Shown here: positions 7,955 to 17,201 of the stretch, piece after piece
Layout of the letters: each line of letters starts with the position of its first letter
Numbering within the stretch: position 1 is the stretch's first letter
Source: JAUUSJ01 sp051880475
Lineage (GTDB): Bacteria > Bacillota > Clostridia > Lachnospirales > Lachnospiraceae
Assembly (NCBI GenBank): GCA_051880475.1
Contig: JBJEOA010000038.1
Location: 1 to 47,453, forward strand
Reading direction: 5' to 3'
DNA length: 47,453 nucleotides
The notes under the pieces: model-generated
The model's input: the letters and a program-made list of their open reading frames with translations, nothing else
Told to the model about the DNA's origin: nothing
Databases searched by the model: none
Position numbers and translations under genes: made by a program

Positions 7955-9730
7955 ATGGCAAGTATATCAAAAAATAAATCAACAGCCCAAAGCTTTGGAC
8001 ATAATTGGGCACAGCTTGTATATGATGCGTACTTATACGTATTTCCAACTGAATACAAAGAGTTTCGAAAACCTTGTCACATGATTTCATTTGCTTTTTC
8101 TGCATTTTTTGTACTCGGCTTTAGTTTCTACTTATATGCAGACTGGTCTATGGTTTTTGGCTCACTTAGCAACTTCTTAAAATCGACAATTATATTTTTA
8201 CTCTGCGTGGCAGTGACGGATGTTTTTGTCGGACTTATTTATCGCTCTATTAATCGTTTACAACCGAAGCTTTACGCAGAGAAAAAAATTTCTTGGTTTA
8301 CAAATAATCGCAAATCTTTTTTCGTTATCACTGGACTTATTTTACTTTGTTGGCTTCCTTATATGATTGCCCTATTTCCAGGTAACTGCAATTTAGATAC
8401 AAACGATCAGATTTACCAAATTTTAGGAATGAGAGAGAAGATGTGGACTTTAGACAGTGTCATTTTATTAGATGATAATGTTATCACTCATAACTATCAT
8501 CCAATCTTTCTTACTTGGGTTATCAAGTTTTTCTTAAAACTTGGATTGGCAATCGGCTCATCTATGACACTTGGCATCGCACTTATGTCTTTTACACAGT
8601 GTATCTGCGTAGCAGCCGTATTTTCCTTTACTATCTGGTATATGGCTAGAATTAAAATTAGCAGAAAATTTCGCATCGCAACTTTTTGTTTCTTTGCATT
8701 TTTTCCGCTCATCCCAATCTACGCCATGACAATTTTAAAGGATTCTATCTACGCTCCTCTTACTTTGCTTGTGGCAATTGGATTTTTAGAGCTCGGAAGA
8801 GATACATACGGTTTCTTGCATGATAAGAGAAAATGTCTCTCACTTGCTTTTTTTATGTTTCTCTCCATGCTTGTGCGTAATAACGGCTCTTACGTTTTTA
8901 TCGTAGCAGCACCAATTATGATTTTTATTTTTAGAAAAGAATGGAAGAGAATGGCATTATTAATGCTTATTCCACTTTTTATATTCACAAAATTATATTC
9001 AGGACTCTTACTTCCAGCACTTAATATCGCATCTGGACCTAAGAGAGAGGCACTCTCTATTCCGATTCAACAGATTGCTCGCCTTGTTAAATATCACAGT
9101 GATGACTTGTCCGAGCATGACAAAGAGGTAATCAGCAAGGTATTATGTTCAGGTGGTTCTGTTGAGGCTCTTGGAAAACGATATGACCCTGAGAAATCCG
9201 ATAATGCAAAAAACTTTGTCGATAAATATGCGACGACAGCTGATTATATCGAACTATTTAAAGTGTGGGGAAAACATTTATTTACACATTTTGGAACCTA
9301 TGTAGAAGCCACACTAAATAACTGCTATGGATATTTCTTCCCTGGTGGAAGCAGATTAAATTATTATTGGCGATTCACAAAGAATACATATGGAATTCAA
9401 AATTATAAACCGTTTGATGACGCTAGAAATTTCCTATGTAGTTTGCCAAATAAAATGAATCAGACACCAATTTTATTTATCTTAACAAATGTCACAACTT
9501 ATATTTGGACGATGATTATTTGTTTTGTATATCTTCTTGTAAAGAAGAAATTCAAATATATGCCACCATTTATTATCGGAATTGTGTTATTATTAACCTG
9601 TATTGCTTCTCCAGTAAATGGATTGCTTCGCTATGTATATGCTCTTTTCTTATGTGCACCATTATTTATAGCGACGATTTATATGTCTGTAAAACAAGAT
9701 AGAATTCAAGAGGTAAGACAGAAGAAGTAA
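7955..9730 (+). CDS. Polytopic membrane protein, DUF6020-like (possible GT-C-type glycosyltransferase)
   Basis: A 591-residue integral membrane protein with about ten to twelve predicted membrane segments, for example at residues 47-63, 72-93, 118-137 and several more from 195 onward, then four near the C-terminus. A luminal-side motif after the third segment (LFPGNCNLDTNDQIYQ) and the later HNYHPIF segment match a pattern I associate with DUF6020 membrane proteins, which resemble GT-C enzymes using lipid-linked sugars; this is family recollection, not proof of activity. ATG at 7955 follows AGGGAG by 5 bases. It stands alone, convergent with the SPFH gene, and has its own promoter overlapped by a palindrome. 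Confidence 0.6.
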   Translation: MASISKNKSTAQSFGHNWAQLVYDAYLYVFPTEYKEFRKPCHMISFAFSAFFVLGFSFYLYADWSMVFGSLSNFLKSTIIFLLCVAVTDVFVGLIYRSINRLQPKLYAEKKISWFTNNRKSFFVITGLILLCWLPYMIALFPGNCNLDTNDQIYQILGMREKMWTLDSVILLDDNVITHNYHPIFLTWVIKFFLKLGLAIGSSMTLGIALMSFTQCICVAAVFSFTIWYMARIKISRKFRIATFCFFAFFPLIPIYAMTILKDSIYAPLTLLVAIGFLELGRDTYGFLHDKRKCLSLAFFMFLSMLVRNNGSYVFIVAAPIMIFIFRKEWKRMALLMLIPLFIFTKLYSGLLLPALNIASGPKREALSIPIQQIARLVKYHSDDLSEHDKEVISKVLCSGGSVEALGKRYDPEKSDNAKNFVDKYATTADYIELFKVWGKHLFTHFGTYVEATLNNCYGYFFPGGSRLNYYWRFTKNTYGIQNYKPFDDARNFLCSLPNKMNQTPILFILTNVTTYIWTMIICFVYLLVKKKFKYMPPFIIGIVLLLTCIASPVNGLLRYVYALFLCAPLFIATIYMSVKQDRIQEVRQKK

Positions 9731-9783
9731 TGAGAAAATTTATTGCGAAAGGAAATGGGAAGGAATAAGAGACGTGAGAAATT

Positions 9784-9952
9784 AAATGGCATCTTTCCTT
9801 TTTAAACACGCTTCGTTTCCAAATTTTAACCGCCCGCTTATTTATGCTGCTCCCGCGAACTCGCTTCGCTCAAACAACGCTCCCGCAGCAAAGCTAGTGC
9901 GGTTAAAATCTTTGGAAGCCTTGCTATCGTTTAAAAAGGAAAGATGCCATTT
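9784..9952 (+). repeat. Long palindromic repeat, first family, copy A
   Basis: The outer arms 9784-9807 and 9929-9952 are 24 bases and perfectly complementary, starting AAATGGCATC and ending GATGCCATTT. Inside lies the family core: ACGCTTCGTTTCC ... TTTTAACCGC ... GCTGCTCCCGCG ... CGCAGC ... GCGGTTAAAAT ... GGAAGCCTTGCTATCG. The whole unit can fold into one long imperfect hairpin. T residues follow, so it may also terminate transcription of the membrane-protein gene. Confidence 0.85.
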
Positions 9953-10284
9953 TTTCTCACTGTATTTTGGAAATCATTAATATTCTGTTTCCTCCAGATC
10001 ATATTTAATGTAGTATAGTCCAAGGTATTTAACAAGAGTCGCTTATGTCTCTACATGACAAACGCATGAATTATTTTCTATCCCCAATTTCGTATTTCAC
10101 TTTTTTTAAGACATTTTCAAAAATGCTTGACAACATTAAACAACTTATCTTCTGAATGACAAAAAAGTTATATTTTTTCATATAAGGATTCTTTACTCTT
10201 TTATGATTTTCTTTTGATTTTAATTTGAAATAGCACAACGAGTTACTTAATTAATAAATACATGCCATAATACAGCAAAGAAAG
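9953..10284. other. Segment between palindromic repeats A and B, no gene seen
   Basis: About 330 AT-rich bases between two oppositely oriented repeat copies. I found no reading frame with a ribosome binding site and no clear RNA gene. Confidence 0.4.
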
Positions 10285-10449
10285 AAAGTAGGTATTCTTT
10301 TTAAACGATAGCAAGACTTCCAAAGATTTTAACTGCACTAGCTTTGCTGCGGGAGCGCTGTTTGAGCGAAGCGAGTTCGCGGGAGCAGCATAAATAAGCG
10401 TGCGGTTAAAATTTGGAAACGAAGCGTGTTTAAAAAGAATACCTACTTT
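10285..10449 (-). repeat. Long palindromic repeat, first family, copy B (opposite orientation to A)
   Basis: The outer arms 10285-10306 and 10428-10449 are 22 bases and perfectly complementary. They begin AAAGTAGGTATTC, a different sequence from copy A. The core (GATAGCAAGACTTCC ... GGAGCGCTG ... CGCGGGAGCAGC ... GGAAACGAAGCG) is that of copy A reversed. Weaker pairing continues outward to about 10276 and 10458. Confidence 0.85.
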
Positions 10450-10472
10450 TCTCTTTGCGTCTGTTTAAGTCA

Positions 10473-10963
10473 TTACTTGTCTGTATCAATCTTTCCAGTA
10501 TCCCCCTTTGCAACCTCTGAGATGGCAGAAACCATGCCAGCTAGAGACTGAATCTCGGATGGAATAATAATCTTCGTAGCTTTTCCATCTGCGGCTTTTT
10601 GGAATGCCTCCAAGCTCTTTAACTGGATAACACCCTCATCCACTTGAACTTCTTTAATAAACTTAAGACCATCGGCATTCGCTTTTTGAATCGCCATAAT
10701 AGCCTGCGCCTGACCTTCTGCCTCACGAATTGTCGCTTCTTTCTTCGCCTCAGCATGAAGAATTGCAGACTCTTTTTGTCCCTCTGCCTCAAGGATAAGA
10801 GATTCTTTTTGTCCTTCTGCGCGAAGAATTGCAGATTTCTTCTCACCTTCTGCCTTAAGAATAGCCTCTCTTCTCTCACGCTCTGCCTTCATCTGCTTCT
10901 CCATAGCATCTTGAATTGCGGCAGGTGGAATGATATTTTTAAGCTCTACACGTTTTACCTTGA
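10473..10963 (-). CDS. SPFH/stomatin-like protein, exon 2 (C-terminal part)
   Basis: The 3' exon of an SPFH (band 7) protein split by a group II intron. It encodes the end of the SPFH domain and a long charged coiled coil with AEGQKES-type repeats, then the conserved tail (GVIQLKSLEAFQKAADGKATKIIIPSE). Joined to exon 1 (13769-14225) it gives a 315-residue protein of normal length, reading D-P-W-G-I-K-V-K-R-V across the junction, the usual sequence of the family. The join falls inside an Ile codon: A from exon 1, TC from exon 2. An unspliced start at 10997 lies in intron sequence and is not real. Confidence 0.85.
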
Positions 10964-11012
10964 ATAGCGATAGGTAAATTTTTGATATTATCTCCAACTT
11001 TTCCCCCGCTCC

Positions 11013-11046
11013 ACACCGTGCATGCGATTTTCACCGCACACGGCGT
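11013..11046 (-). ncRNA. Domain V of group II intron 1
   Basis: 34 bases with the catalytic hairpin: ACGCCGTGTGCGGTG, then a GAAA tetraloop region, then the complementary arm CGCATGCACGGT. The catalytic triad is CGC rather than the more usual AGC. It differs at only one base from domain V of the dnaE intron. Confidence 0.85.
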
Positions 11047-11097
11047 TCCCTCGACGTATATAATAATCCATTTAGACAATCTACCTAATTGATTTTT

Positions 11098-12999
11098 CTA
11101 AATTTCTTTGAGTTCCATATAGGTCCTCAATTTGTTAATTTTCACTATCTGTTCGTTTGTTAATTTTAGACTTTGTTTATATTTACTGATTACTTCTTCG
11201 TTGGTTGCATGTACTAATTTATGAATGTCTGTAAGAATTAATATAAGGTTATCATAATTATCTGTTCCACCTTTATTTTTTGGAATCTTATGATGACAGT
11301 GTATTTCTTCGGTCTTCTTGAATTCGATTCCCGTTACTGTACATTTTCCATTTTGTGCACAAAAAAGAGATAGTTTATTATCCATAAATTCTGTACTATT
11401 ATTGAATTGTTGTTTACGCATCAATTCAGTTAATAATTTGGTGTTTAAGTTCAAGTCATCATGAAGATGTTTTCGTCCTTCTTTAGTATACCTACATGCT
11501 TGCAATTTTTTATTCATGGGATTTTTATGTGCTACATACCCGATTGGATATATTGGTTCATTTGAACCTGCAACATATCTTAATTGTTTTGATTTACCAT
11601 ATCTCTTTTTCTCATAATCTGTTAGTTTCCTACCATTTTTCTTGAGTCGGCAGCCATCCCTTATTTGCAATTTATTTTTTAGACCTATGGATATTTCCCA
11701 CTGAACATCACACATATCGTTTGTTACATTAGTTGCATATTGATAATAGTTTTGGACTCCCATAACCATTGCATTGTATAATCCTATTTCATCACGTTCA
11801 GTTTTTCCATATCTTGGACACTTTATGTTCCTTATTTGATTTTTTAGTTTCACCTTTACTTTCTCGTGTGGTTTATCCGCCATGTGAGAGGTTACTCTCC
11901 ATTTGTTTTCTTTTTGCGTTACTTTTATTTTAAATCCGAGAAAGTTCATCCATTCTTTTTTAGTATTAACAACCTTAGTTTTTTCTTCAGATGTATCTAA
12001 CTTTAGTCTATTTTTAAGCCATTTTGTGACAGCTATTTTGACCTTTTCCGCATCTTCTTTGCTTTTGCAAAATATTCTAAAATCATCTGCATATCTTACA
12101 ATATACATTTCTTTGAGTTTTGTGTTTCTCATTGCCCTATATGCTGTTCCTACATTCTTACTGCCATTTTCATGGATTTGTACAAAATATTTATCAGTTA
12201 TAGGATGATTTTGCCATTGACTTTCTATCCAACGGTCTAACTCATTTAGAACTATGTTTGCCAGTAAAGGAGAGAGTATTCCACCTTGTAGTATTCCCTT
12301 ATTAGCGTTGACTATTTCTCCATTTGGCATTTTGATTGTAGCTTTTAGAATTTGTTTTATAATATATATTAAATGTTTATCGTGAATTCCTAAACTCCAT
12401 ATTTGTTTTATCAATTTAGAATGGTTTACGTTATCAAAGAATCCTTTAATGTCAAATTCTACTACATAATGCAATGTTGACCTCTGTAGGTATTGGTAAC
12501 ACCTTGCTATTGCATTATCAGTTGACCTGTCAGGTCTGAATCCATAACTATTTTCACTAAATTTTGCTTCGCATATTGGCTCCATAACTTGCTTTATACA
12601 TTGTTGTATAAGTCTGTCATACATACATGGGATTCCTAATGGTCTTGTTTTGCCGTCTGGCTTTGGTATATCTTTTCTTCTTACTGGTTTTGGTCTGTAA
12701 CCATGTTTACTTCCAGTAACAAAGTATCTTATATTCTTTATTAGTTGTTCTCTTGTGAGTTCTCCTAAATCTTCGATAGTTACTTTATCAGTTCCTGGTG
12801 TTTTACTTCCTTTATTATCTTTAATATTTCTATACGCAAGTAGGATATTTTCTTCACTTAGGATTATATCCATAAGATTATTGAATACTTCTCCTTTCTT
12901 GCTTTGTTCGTATAGTTTGTCAAATATTTCTTGCATGTCATAATACTCTGCATGCCTTAGGTCGCTTACACACAGTTTATTAGTTTTTCCTTTAGGCAT
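11098..12999 (-). CDS. ltrA: Group II intron reverse transcriptase/maturase (LtrA-like) with HNH endonuclease
   Basis: A 633-residue intron-encoded protein that aids splicing as a maturase and mobility by reverse transcription. The RT palm has LVxFDIKGFFDNV-type motif 3 (EFDIKGFFDNVNH) and the catalytic YADD at about residues 303-306; ILQGGILSPLLANI is motif 4. The maturase X region follows. The C-terminal HNH domain is visible in CTVTGIEF ... HCHHKIPKNKGGTDNYDNLI. All domains look intact, so the intron may be mobile. The ATG at 12999 is preferred over the GTG at 13011 because AGAAGGTG lies before 12999 at proper spacing and the GTG is part of it. It lies inside domain IV of intron 1. Confidence 0.94.
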   Translation of the reverse strand: MPKGKTNKLCVSDLRHAEYYDMQEIFDKLYEQSKKGEVFNNLMDIILSEENILLAYRNIKDNKGSKTPGTDKVTIEDLGELTREQLIKNIRYFVTGSKHGYRPKPVRRKDIPKPDGKTRPLGIPCMYDRLIQQCIKQVMEPICEAKFSENSYGFRPDRSTDNAIARCYQYLQRSTLHYVVEFDIKGFFDNVNHSKLIKQIWSLGIHDKHLIYIIKQILKATIKMPNGEIVNANKGILQGGILSPLLANIVLNELDRWIESQWQNHPITDKYFVQIHENGSKNVGTAYRAMRNTKLKEMYIVRYADDFRIFCKSKEDAEKVKIAVTKWLKNRLKLDTSEEKTKVVNTKKEWMNFLGFKIKVTQKENKWRVTSHMADKPHEKVKVKLKNQIRNIKCPRYGKTERDEIGLYNAMVMGVQNYYQYATNVTNDMCDVQWEISIGLKNKLQIRDGCRLKKNGRKLTDYEKKRYGKSKQLRYVAGSNEPIYPIGYVAHKNPMNKKLQACRYTKEGRKHLHDDLNLNTKLLTELMRKQQFNNSTEFMDNKLSLFCAQNGKCTVTGIEFKKTEEIHCHHKIPKNKGGTDNYDNLILILTDIHKLVHATNEEVISKYKQSLKLTNEQIVKINKLRTYMELKEI

Positions 13000-13768
13000 T
13001 AGGTATATCACCTTCTTTTAGTAAAGTAAGTGAAATTCTTTTTGTCTTACTCGAAATCCTAATTAACTGATTGAATAATGTTTTATTTTATATACGCTCG
13101 ACTTGTGTCCATTCCTCCATTTCCATTACAGAAACTTCATAGGTTCGAACACTACTTTTCAGCACCAGTTCAACTGCTTATTGTTCTTCGTCAGTTTATT
13201 CTTTTTTATAAGAATCCAGTACCTTTCCTTGTTCCAATAATCTTATCTTTACATATCTCCTTAGGTTTTTGCTTTAGTCCTGTTAGCTTGATAAGACCCG
13301 CCAGTTTTCACTTTCGCCTTATATGGATTTTCATAGGGGAAATTCTTACTCATCCACACTAACTACACACTAGGTGCAACCTATACATTTCTGCATAGTC
13401 CCTTTATAGAACCGTACATTCGCAATTTCGTCAGTACCTTTTGGTACATTCTCACCATAGAGATTTTATAGACCTCCAGTCTATCATCTACACCAATCAC
13501 CTCTGATTAGATTTCGTGTCACTTTCGTGATTACGGTAGATTTCAACTGACTTTATCGGGCTCCATACCTTATCGAAACGAACCTTTTGCGTTCATCCTA
13601 GCAAAGTTTTCTTTGCAAGCATGCCGAAGTCTCAAGGGAAGCGTTTCAAGTCGTTACACTCTCATTCCACTTCTCAGATTATCAGTTCAGCTTAATTTGT
13701 AATTAAACTATCGCATTTCACTGTTAATATTTTGATATATTAACAACTTGTAGCGAAACAAGTCGCAC

Positions 13769-14225
13769 TACCCCAAGGATCTGTCGCCACATCAAGTGTC
13801 GCTCTCATCTTATCATTAATTGTCTCTCTAGATGTCAAAGTTTGGTCAAGCTCTAAGTCACCGATAATATTACGAAGTGTAGTGGCTGTCAAATTTTCAA
13901 TTGCCATAATTGGATTTTCTACGCCGTACACAAATAACTTTGGATCTGTAATCTGAAAGAATACAACCGTATCAATTCTCATCGTTACATTATCCTTTGT
14001 GATGACTGGCTGTGGCGCAAAATCAATAACTTGCTCTTTCAAAATTACTTTTCTTGCAACACGGTCAATAAAAGGCACTTTAAAGTGAATTCCTACACCC
14101 CATGTCTGTTGATAAGCTCCCAGACGCTCAATGACATACGCATGTGCCTGTGGCACAATTTTAATACATGATACTACTAAACCAATTAATATAATAATAA
14201 CTGGTAACATACTCACAAAAAACAT
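13769..14225 (-). CDS. SPFH/stomatin-like protein, exon 1 (N-terminal part)
   Basis: Encodes an N-terminal membrane anchor (about residues 5-25) and most of the SPFH domain: VPQAHAYVIERLGAYQQTWGVG, then DNVTMRIDTVVFFQITDP and the LRNIIGDLELDQTLTSR stretch typical of stomatin/QmcA-like scaffold proteins. These form oligomers at the membrane and usually pair with NfeD, which is encoded 13 bases upstream here. Without splicing, translation runs nine residues into the intron and stops at 13740, which would give a protein lacking its coiled coil. Spliced to exon 2 it makes 315 residues. ATG at 14225 follows GGGAGG. Confidence 0.88.
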
Positions 14226-14238
14226 AAATTATACCTCC

Positions 14239-14667
14239 CTAAATTTTACTGACAATCAGCTTTACACCCGAAATTTCCAGTATCTGAACTTTTGCTCCTT
14301 TTTCAATCATCTCCTCCTTTTTTGCACTCCTTGCCGTCCACTCTTCTCCCTGAATCTTGACCGCTCCCTTTCCCTCAATATTATTAATCTCTTCTGTGAC
14401 AATGGCAACCTCTCCAATTAGACTATCCGCATTTGTTCGAACTGTCTTATCATTTAAATATTTCATCGCCAGAGGACGAGTTAATATAAGGAGAACTACT
14501 GATACAGCAAAAAAGACAATCCACTGCCCTATATTTCCTACTCCTATATAGGCAAATAATGCTGCGACTAAAGCTCCCGCTGCGAACCATATCGTAGTAA
14601 GACCGAGTGTTAAAATTTCAATTGCAATTAAAACTGCCGAGATAACTAACCAATATAGAGCTGGCAT
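14239..14667 (-). CDS. NfeD-like membrane protein
   Basis: A 142-residue short-form NfeD protein. Three closely packed hydrophobic segments fill about residues 5-65, with few charges. The soluble C-terminus (about 80-142) has the OB-fold pattern GEVAIVTEEI ... GAVKIQGEEWTARS ... GAKVQILEISGVKLIV. NfeD proteins work with the SPFH scaffold encoded by the adjacent downstream gene, probably in membrane organisation or quality control (family knowledge). No protease domain is present. ATG at 14667 follows AAGGGAG by 6 bases; the upstream methyltransferase ends 4 bases before it, so the genes look co-transcribed. Confidence 0.88.
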   Translation of the reverse strand: MPALYWLVISAVLIAIEILTLGLTTIWFAAGALVAALFAYIGVGNIGQWIVFFAVSVVLLILTRPLAMKYLNDKTVRTNADSLIGEVAIVTEEINNIEGKGAVKIQGEEWTARSAKKEEMIEKGAKVQILEISGVKLIVSKI

Positions 14668-14671
14668 AATA

Positions 14672-15481
14672 TCACTCCCTTCTGTTTTGCCTTTTAGCCT
14701 CGTACATTAAAAGTGCCGCTGCTATCGCCGCATTAAGCGATTCTACTTCTCCCTCCATTGGAATCTTAATTTTTTTCTTTGACTGACTCGTCAATTCATC
14801 TGTGAGACCATTTCCCTCATTTCCGATAAAAAAAGCAACTTTTCCTCGAAAATCTTCATCATATATGTCTTGTCCCTGCAAATGTGCCGCAAAACTCATA
14901 TAGCCATTTTCGTGAAGTTTTGGAATAATGTCTAGCAAATCATCTACATATAAAAATGGAACTCGAAATATAGAACCCATCGTTGCTCTTGTAACCTTTG
15001 GATTGAAAATATCAACCGTATCTTTACTCATAATCACACCAGCCACTCCCGCTCCCTCGGCTGTTCTAATCATTGTACCGATATTTCCAGGGTCTTGAAC
15101 ATTTTCAAGGATAAGCAAAATTCCCTCTTTTTTCTCTAATATATCCTCTAGAGAATACTCTGGTATTCTCGCAATGGCGACAATTCCCTGAGGTGTCTTC
15201 GTATCTGAAATTTGCTTCATAACTGTTTCGCTTACTTCCTCAATCTCACCGTCAAAAAAATATTTGCTAAAGCTTTCACTTTCATTCTGTGCTTTTTGCG
15301 ATAAAATATGATTTTTGAGATATTGCGTCGTCGCATACGCTCTCACAAAAGATTCTTTTGGAATCTCTGCAACCAATCGCATTCCTTCTAGGACAAACTG
15401 TTTTTGTTTTCTTCTTTCTTTTCCACTCTTTTTTAATTTTAGAATATTTTTTATTTGTTGATTTTGTACACTTGTTATCAT
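14672..15481 (-). CDS. TrmH-family (SpoU) RNA 2'-O-methyltransferase
   Basis: A 269-residue SPOUT methyltransferase that probably methylates a ribose in rRNA with S-adenosylmethionine. A substrate-binding N-terminal domain (ITSVQNQQIKNILKLKKSGK, residues 2-21) precedes the knotted catalytic domain. Its three motifs are visible: LENVQDPGNIGTMIRTAE (motif 1), FFIGNEGNGL (motif 2) and IPMEGEVESLNAAIAAALLM (motif 3). The exact nucleotide target cannot be told from sequence. It begins one base after the trkA stop, with AAGGAAG upstream inside the end of trkA, so it is translationally coupled. In many Firmicutes this methyltransferase neighbours pheS; that is not the case here. Confidence 0.92.
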   Translation of the reverse strand: MITSVQNQQIKNILKLKKSGKERRKQKQFVLEGMRLVAEIPKESFVRAYATTQYLKNHILSQKAQNESESFSKYFFDGEIEEVSETVMKQISDTKTPQGIVAIARIPEYSLEDILEKKEGILLILENVQDPGNIGTMIRTAEGAGVAGVIMSKDTVDIFNPKVTRATMGSIFRVPFLYVDDLLDIIPKLHENGYMSFAAHLQGQDIYDEDFRGKVAFFIGNEGNGLTDELTSQSKKKIKIPMEGEVESLNAAIAAALLMYEAKRQNRRE

Positions 15482-15482
15482 T

Positions 15483-16136
15483 TTATTTTACTTCCTTGAG
15501 ACGCAGTAAATCAGAATTTTTTCCTGTAATCATAATCGTCTCCTCTGCCCTTAGCTTCTCGTCTGGGTCTGGAGAAGTGTTCGTATCTTCCCCATCCTTT
15601 AATGCCACCACATTAAATCCATAATTTTTTCTAAGGTCAAGCTCTCTTAATGTTTTGCCAACCCAACTTTTTTTCATCTCCATCTCAATCATACTAATTT
15701 TAGGGGAGAGTTCTACAAGATTTAAAAAATTTCCAATTACAATATTTCTTGCAACTCTCATTCCCATATCCTGCTCTGGAAAAATAACCTTATCCGCCCC
15801 TACTTTATTTAGTACAATCTGATGAAGAGAATTTTCTGCCTTTGCAATCACATATGGAACCCCAAGTTCCTTAGAGACAATCGTAGCAATGATACTGGCT
15901 TCCATATTTTCTGCAATAGAAATAATCGCACCGTCCATATTTCCTACCCCTAAGCTCTCTAAAGTTCCCGGCTCTGTCACATCTGCGATTGCCGCGTAAG
16001 TGACACAATCAGCAATTTCATGTACTGCTTCTTCTCTCCTGTCTACGGCCAATACTTCTACTCCTGCACTTGCTAATTCCTTTGCTACGCTCATTCCAAA
16101 CTTTCCAAGTCCTAAAACCGCATATTCTAGCTTCAT
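15483..16136 (-). CDS. trkA: TrkA/KtrA-family potassium uptake regulatory subunit
   Basis: A 217-residue cytosolic gating subunit of a potassium channel. The N-terminal RCK domain has the Rossmann motif LGLGKFG (residues 8-14) and the acidic strand end AVDRREEAV that binds the nucleotide ribose. A C-terminal RCK_C domain (about 135-217) closes with a strand pattern around EETIMITGKNSDLLRL. The membrane partner (TrkH/KtrB) is not in the adjacent genes, so it must lie elsewhere. The gene is followed within one base by the SpoU methyltransferase. Confidence 0.92.
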   Translation of the reverse strand: MKLEYAVLGLGKFGMSVAKELASAGVEVLAVDRREEAVHEIADCVTYAAIADVTEPGTLESLGVGNMDGAIISIAENMEASIIATIVSKELGVPYVIAKAENSLHQIVLNKVGADKVIFPEQDMGMRVARNIVIGNFLNLVELSPKISMIEMEMKKSWVGKTLRELDLRKNYGFNVVALKDGEDTNTSPDPDEKLRAEETIMITGKNSDLLRLKEVK

Positions 16137-16150
16137 TTTCTTTCTCCTAA

Positions 16151-17179
16151 TTAATTATTTTGTATTATTTTTTGTGCAAATGCCTCACACGCTACAGATA
16201 TTAGATAAGCGTCCTCTGTAATATCTAAATTTTCTGTCGTAATTAAAACCTGAGAAATCATAGAATCTTCCTTTTGGAGAATAGATTTCATTTTCTGCGC
16301 TAGGGCATCTTCTCCCTCTATCCCCTCAAAATAATTTTCATAAAAATATTGATATCTCGTCGTCTCCGACTTTTCTAAAACATCATAATAATATCGATAG
16401 AAAGCCTCTGATAAGCTCATGCCTTTATCAAAAAATAGTTTCATATTACAAGCATCTAAGTCTGCATATAAATCATTTCTATTAAAAGCCGAGTTTTCAT
16501 TTCCAATACGATTTATCATCTCTTCTTTCCAGCTTGAAGAGTCTATTCCTTCTTGCTTTATCTCTTTGCAAAGTTGTAATAAATCTCCTCCCCAACTTCC
16601 ATAGTCAACATAAGGTTCCTCTACATCACTCTCTATCTGCTCTTGTCGAAGTGCCAGATTGACGCTCGCCATCAAGTGAGAAAACTCAATCTCCCTTCCA
16701 GTCGCTGGGTCAATTACTACTGCATTGTCTCGGAAAGATATAAGACTTTCTGGTGCATTGTTTAAGACATATGTCTCAAATCCTTCGTCAGGATATCCAG
16801 CCAGTATATTCCAGTCCATCGACTGATAATTTTTATTCCCACATCTTAAATATTTTGCTGCTAAAAGGGAAGCGGTATCCGTATTCTCTATATTTTCTTG
16901 TTTATACTGACTCGCAAGCTTCTCTAGTTTTTCCAAATTTATAAATATTTCTCCGTTTATTCCCTGATTTAAATTTGTAATCTCTTTTTCTTTTGTACTA
17001 TCTTCTATATTATCTTGATTAGAAGCTATCTCTTGACTAGAAGTTTCTTCCTGACTAGAAGTTATATTCTCACTCTGATTTTCTTCCAATTCTGTCTCTT
17101 TTTTTGAGCATCCACTAAATACTATACTAAGTAAAAAGCAAAATAATATTACTGTATAAAAATATTTTTGTCTTCTCAT
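16151..17179 (-). CDS. Lipoprotein of unknown function
   Basis: A 342-residue exported protein. A signal peptide with lipobox LSIVFSGC (cysteine at about residue 24) predicts a lipid anchor on the outer face of the membrane. A Ser/Gln/Glu-rich, low-complexity linker follows, with several QE(E/I)TSS-like units (about 26-65). The folded part begins near residue 75; it contains IDPATGREIEFSHLMASVNL and is otherwise rich in acidic and aromatic residues. I do not recognise the family. It sits between trkA and the CpsD-like kinase on the same strand, 22 bases after the latter, which suggests co-expression with the cell-envelope genes. Confidence 0.75.
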   Translation of the reverse strand: MRRQKYFYTVILFCFLLSIVFSGCSKKETELEENQSENITSSQEETSSQEIASNQDNIEDSTKEKEITNLNQGINGEIFINLEKLEKLASQYKQENIENTDTASLLAAKYLRCGNKNYQSMDWNILAGYPDEGFETYVLNNAPESLISFRDNAVVIDPATGREIEFSHLMASVNLALRQEQIESDVEEPYVDYGSWGGDLLQLCKEIKQEGIDSSSWKEEMINRIGNENSAFNRNDLYADLDACNMKLFFDKGMSLSEAFYRYYYDVLEKSETTRYQYFYENYFEGIEGEDALAQKMKSILQKEDSMISQVLITTENLDITEDAYLISVACEAFAQKIIQNN

Positions 17180-17201
17180 AATATCTTTCTATTTTTCTCT
17201 A

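Larger units (their letters stand above)
10964..13768 (-). mobile_element. Group II intron 1, with reverse transcriptase, inserted in the SPFH gene
   Basis: A 2805-base intron in the sense direction. The 5' end is GTGCGAC (13768 downward), the group II consensus type; the 3' end is CCTATCGCTAT at 10964. Domains I-III span about 13768-13000. Domain IV holds the reverse transcriptase gene (12999-11098). Domain V (11046-11013) and domain VI follow. Removing exactly this interval restores an uninterrupted SPFH reading frame, which fixes both boundaries. Confidence 0.9.

Noticed and set aside
9786..9980. Open frame beginning MASFLFKHASFPNFN
   Set aside because: It is a translation of palindromic repeat copy A. 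Similar frames in copies C and D (46407-46703, 47118-47363) arise the same way.
13140..13160. GTTCGAAC resembling a tRNA T-loop
   Set aside because: No cloverleaf around it; it is part of the intron RNA.
13078..13362. Open frame on the plus strand within group II intron 1
   Set aside because: Antisense to structured intron RNA, with no start signals.
10473..14225. SPFH gene as a frameshifted or truncated pseudogene
   Set aside because: Precise intron removal restores the full frame and the conserved junction residues.
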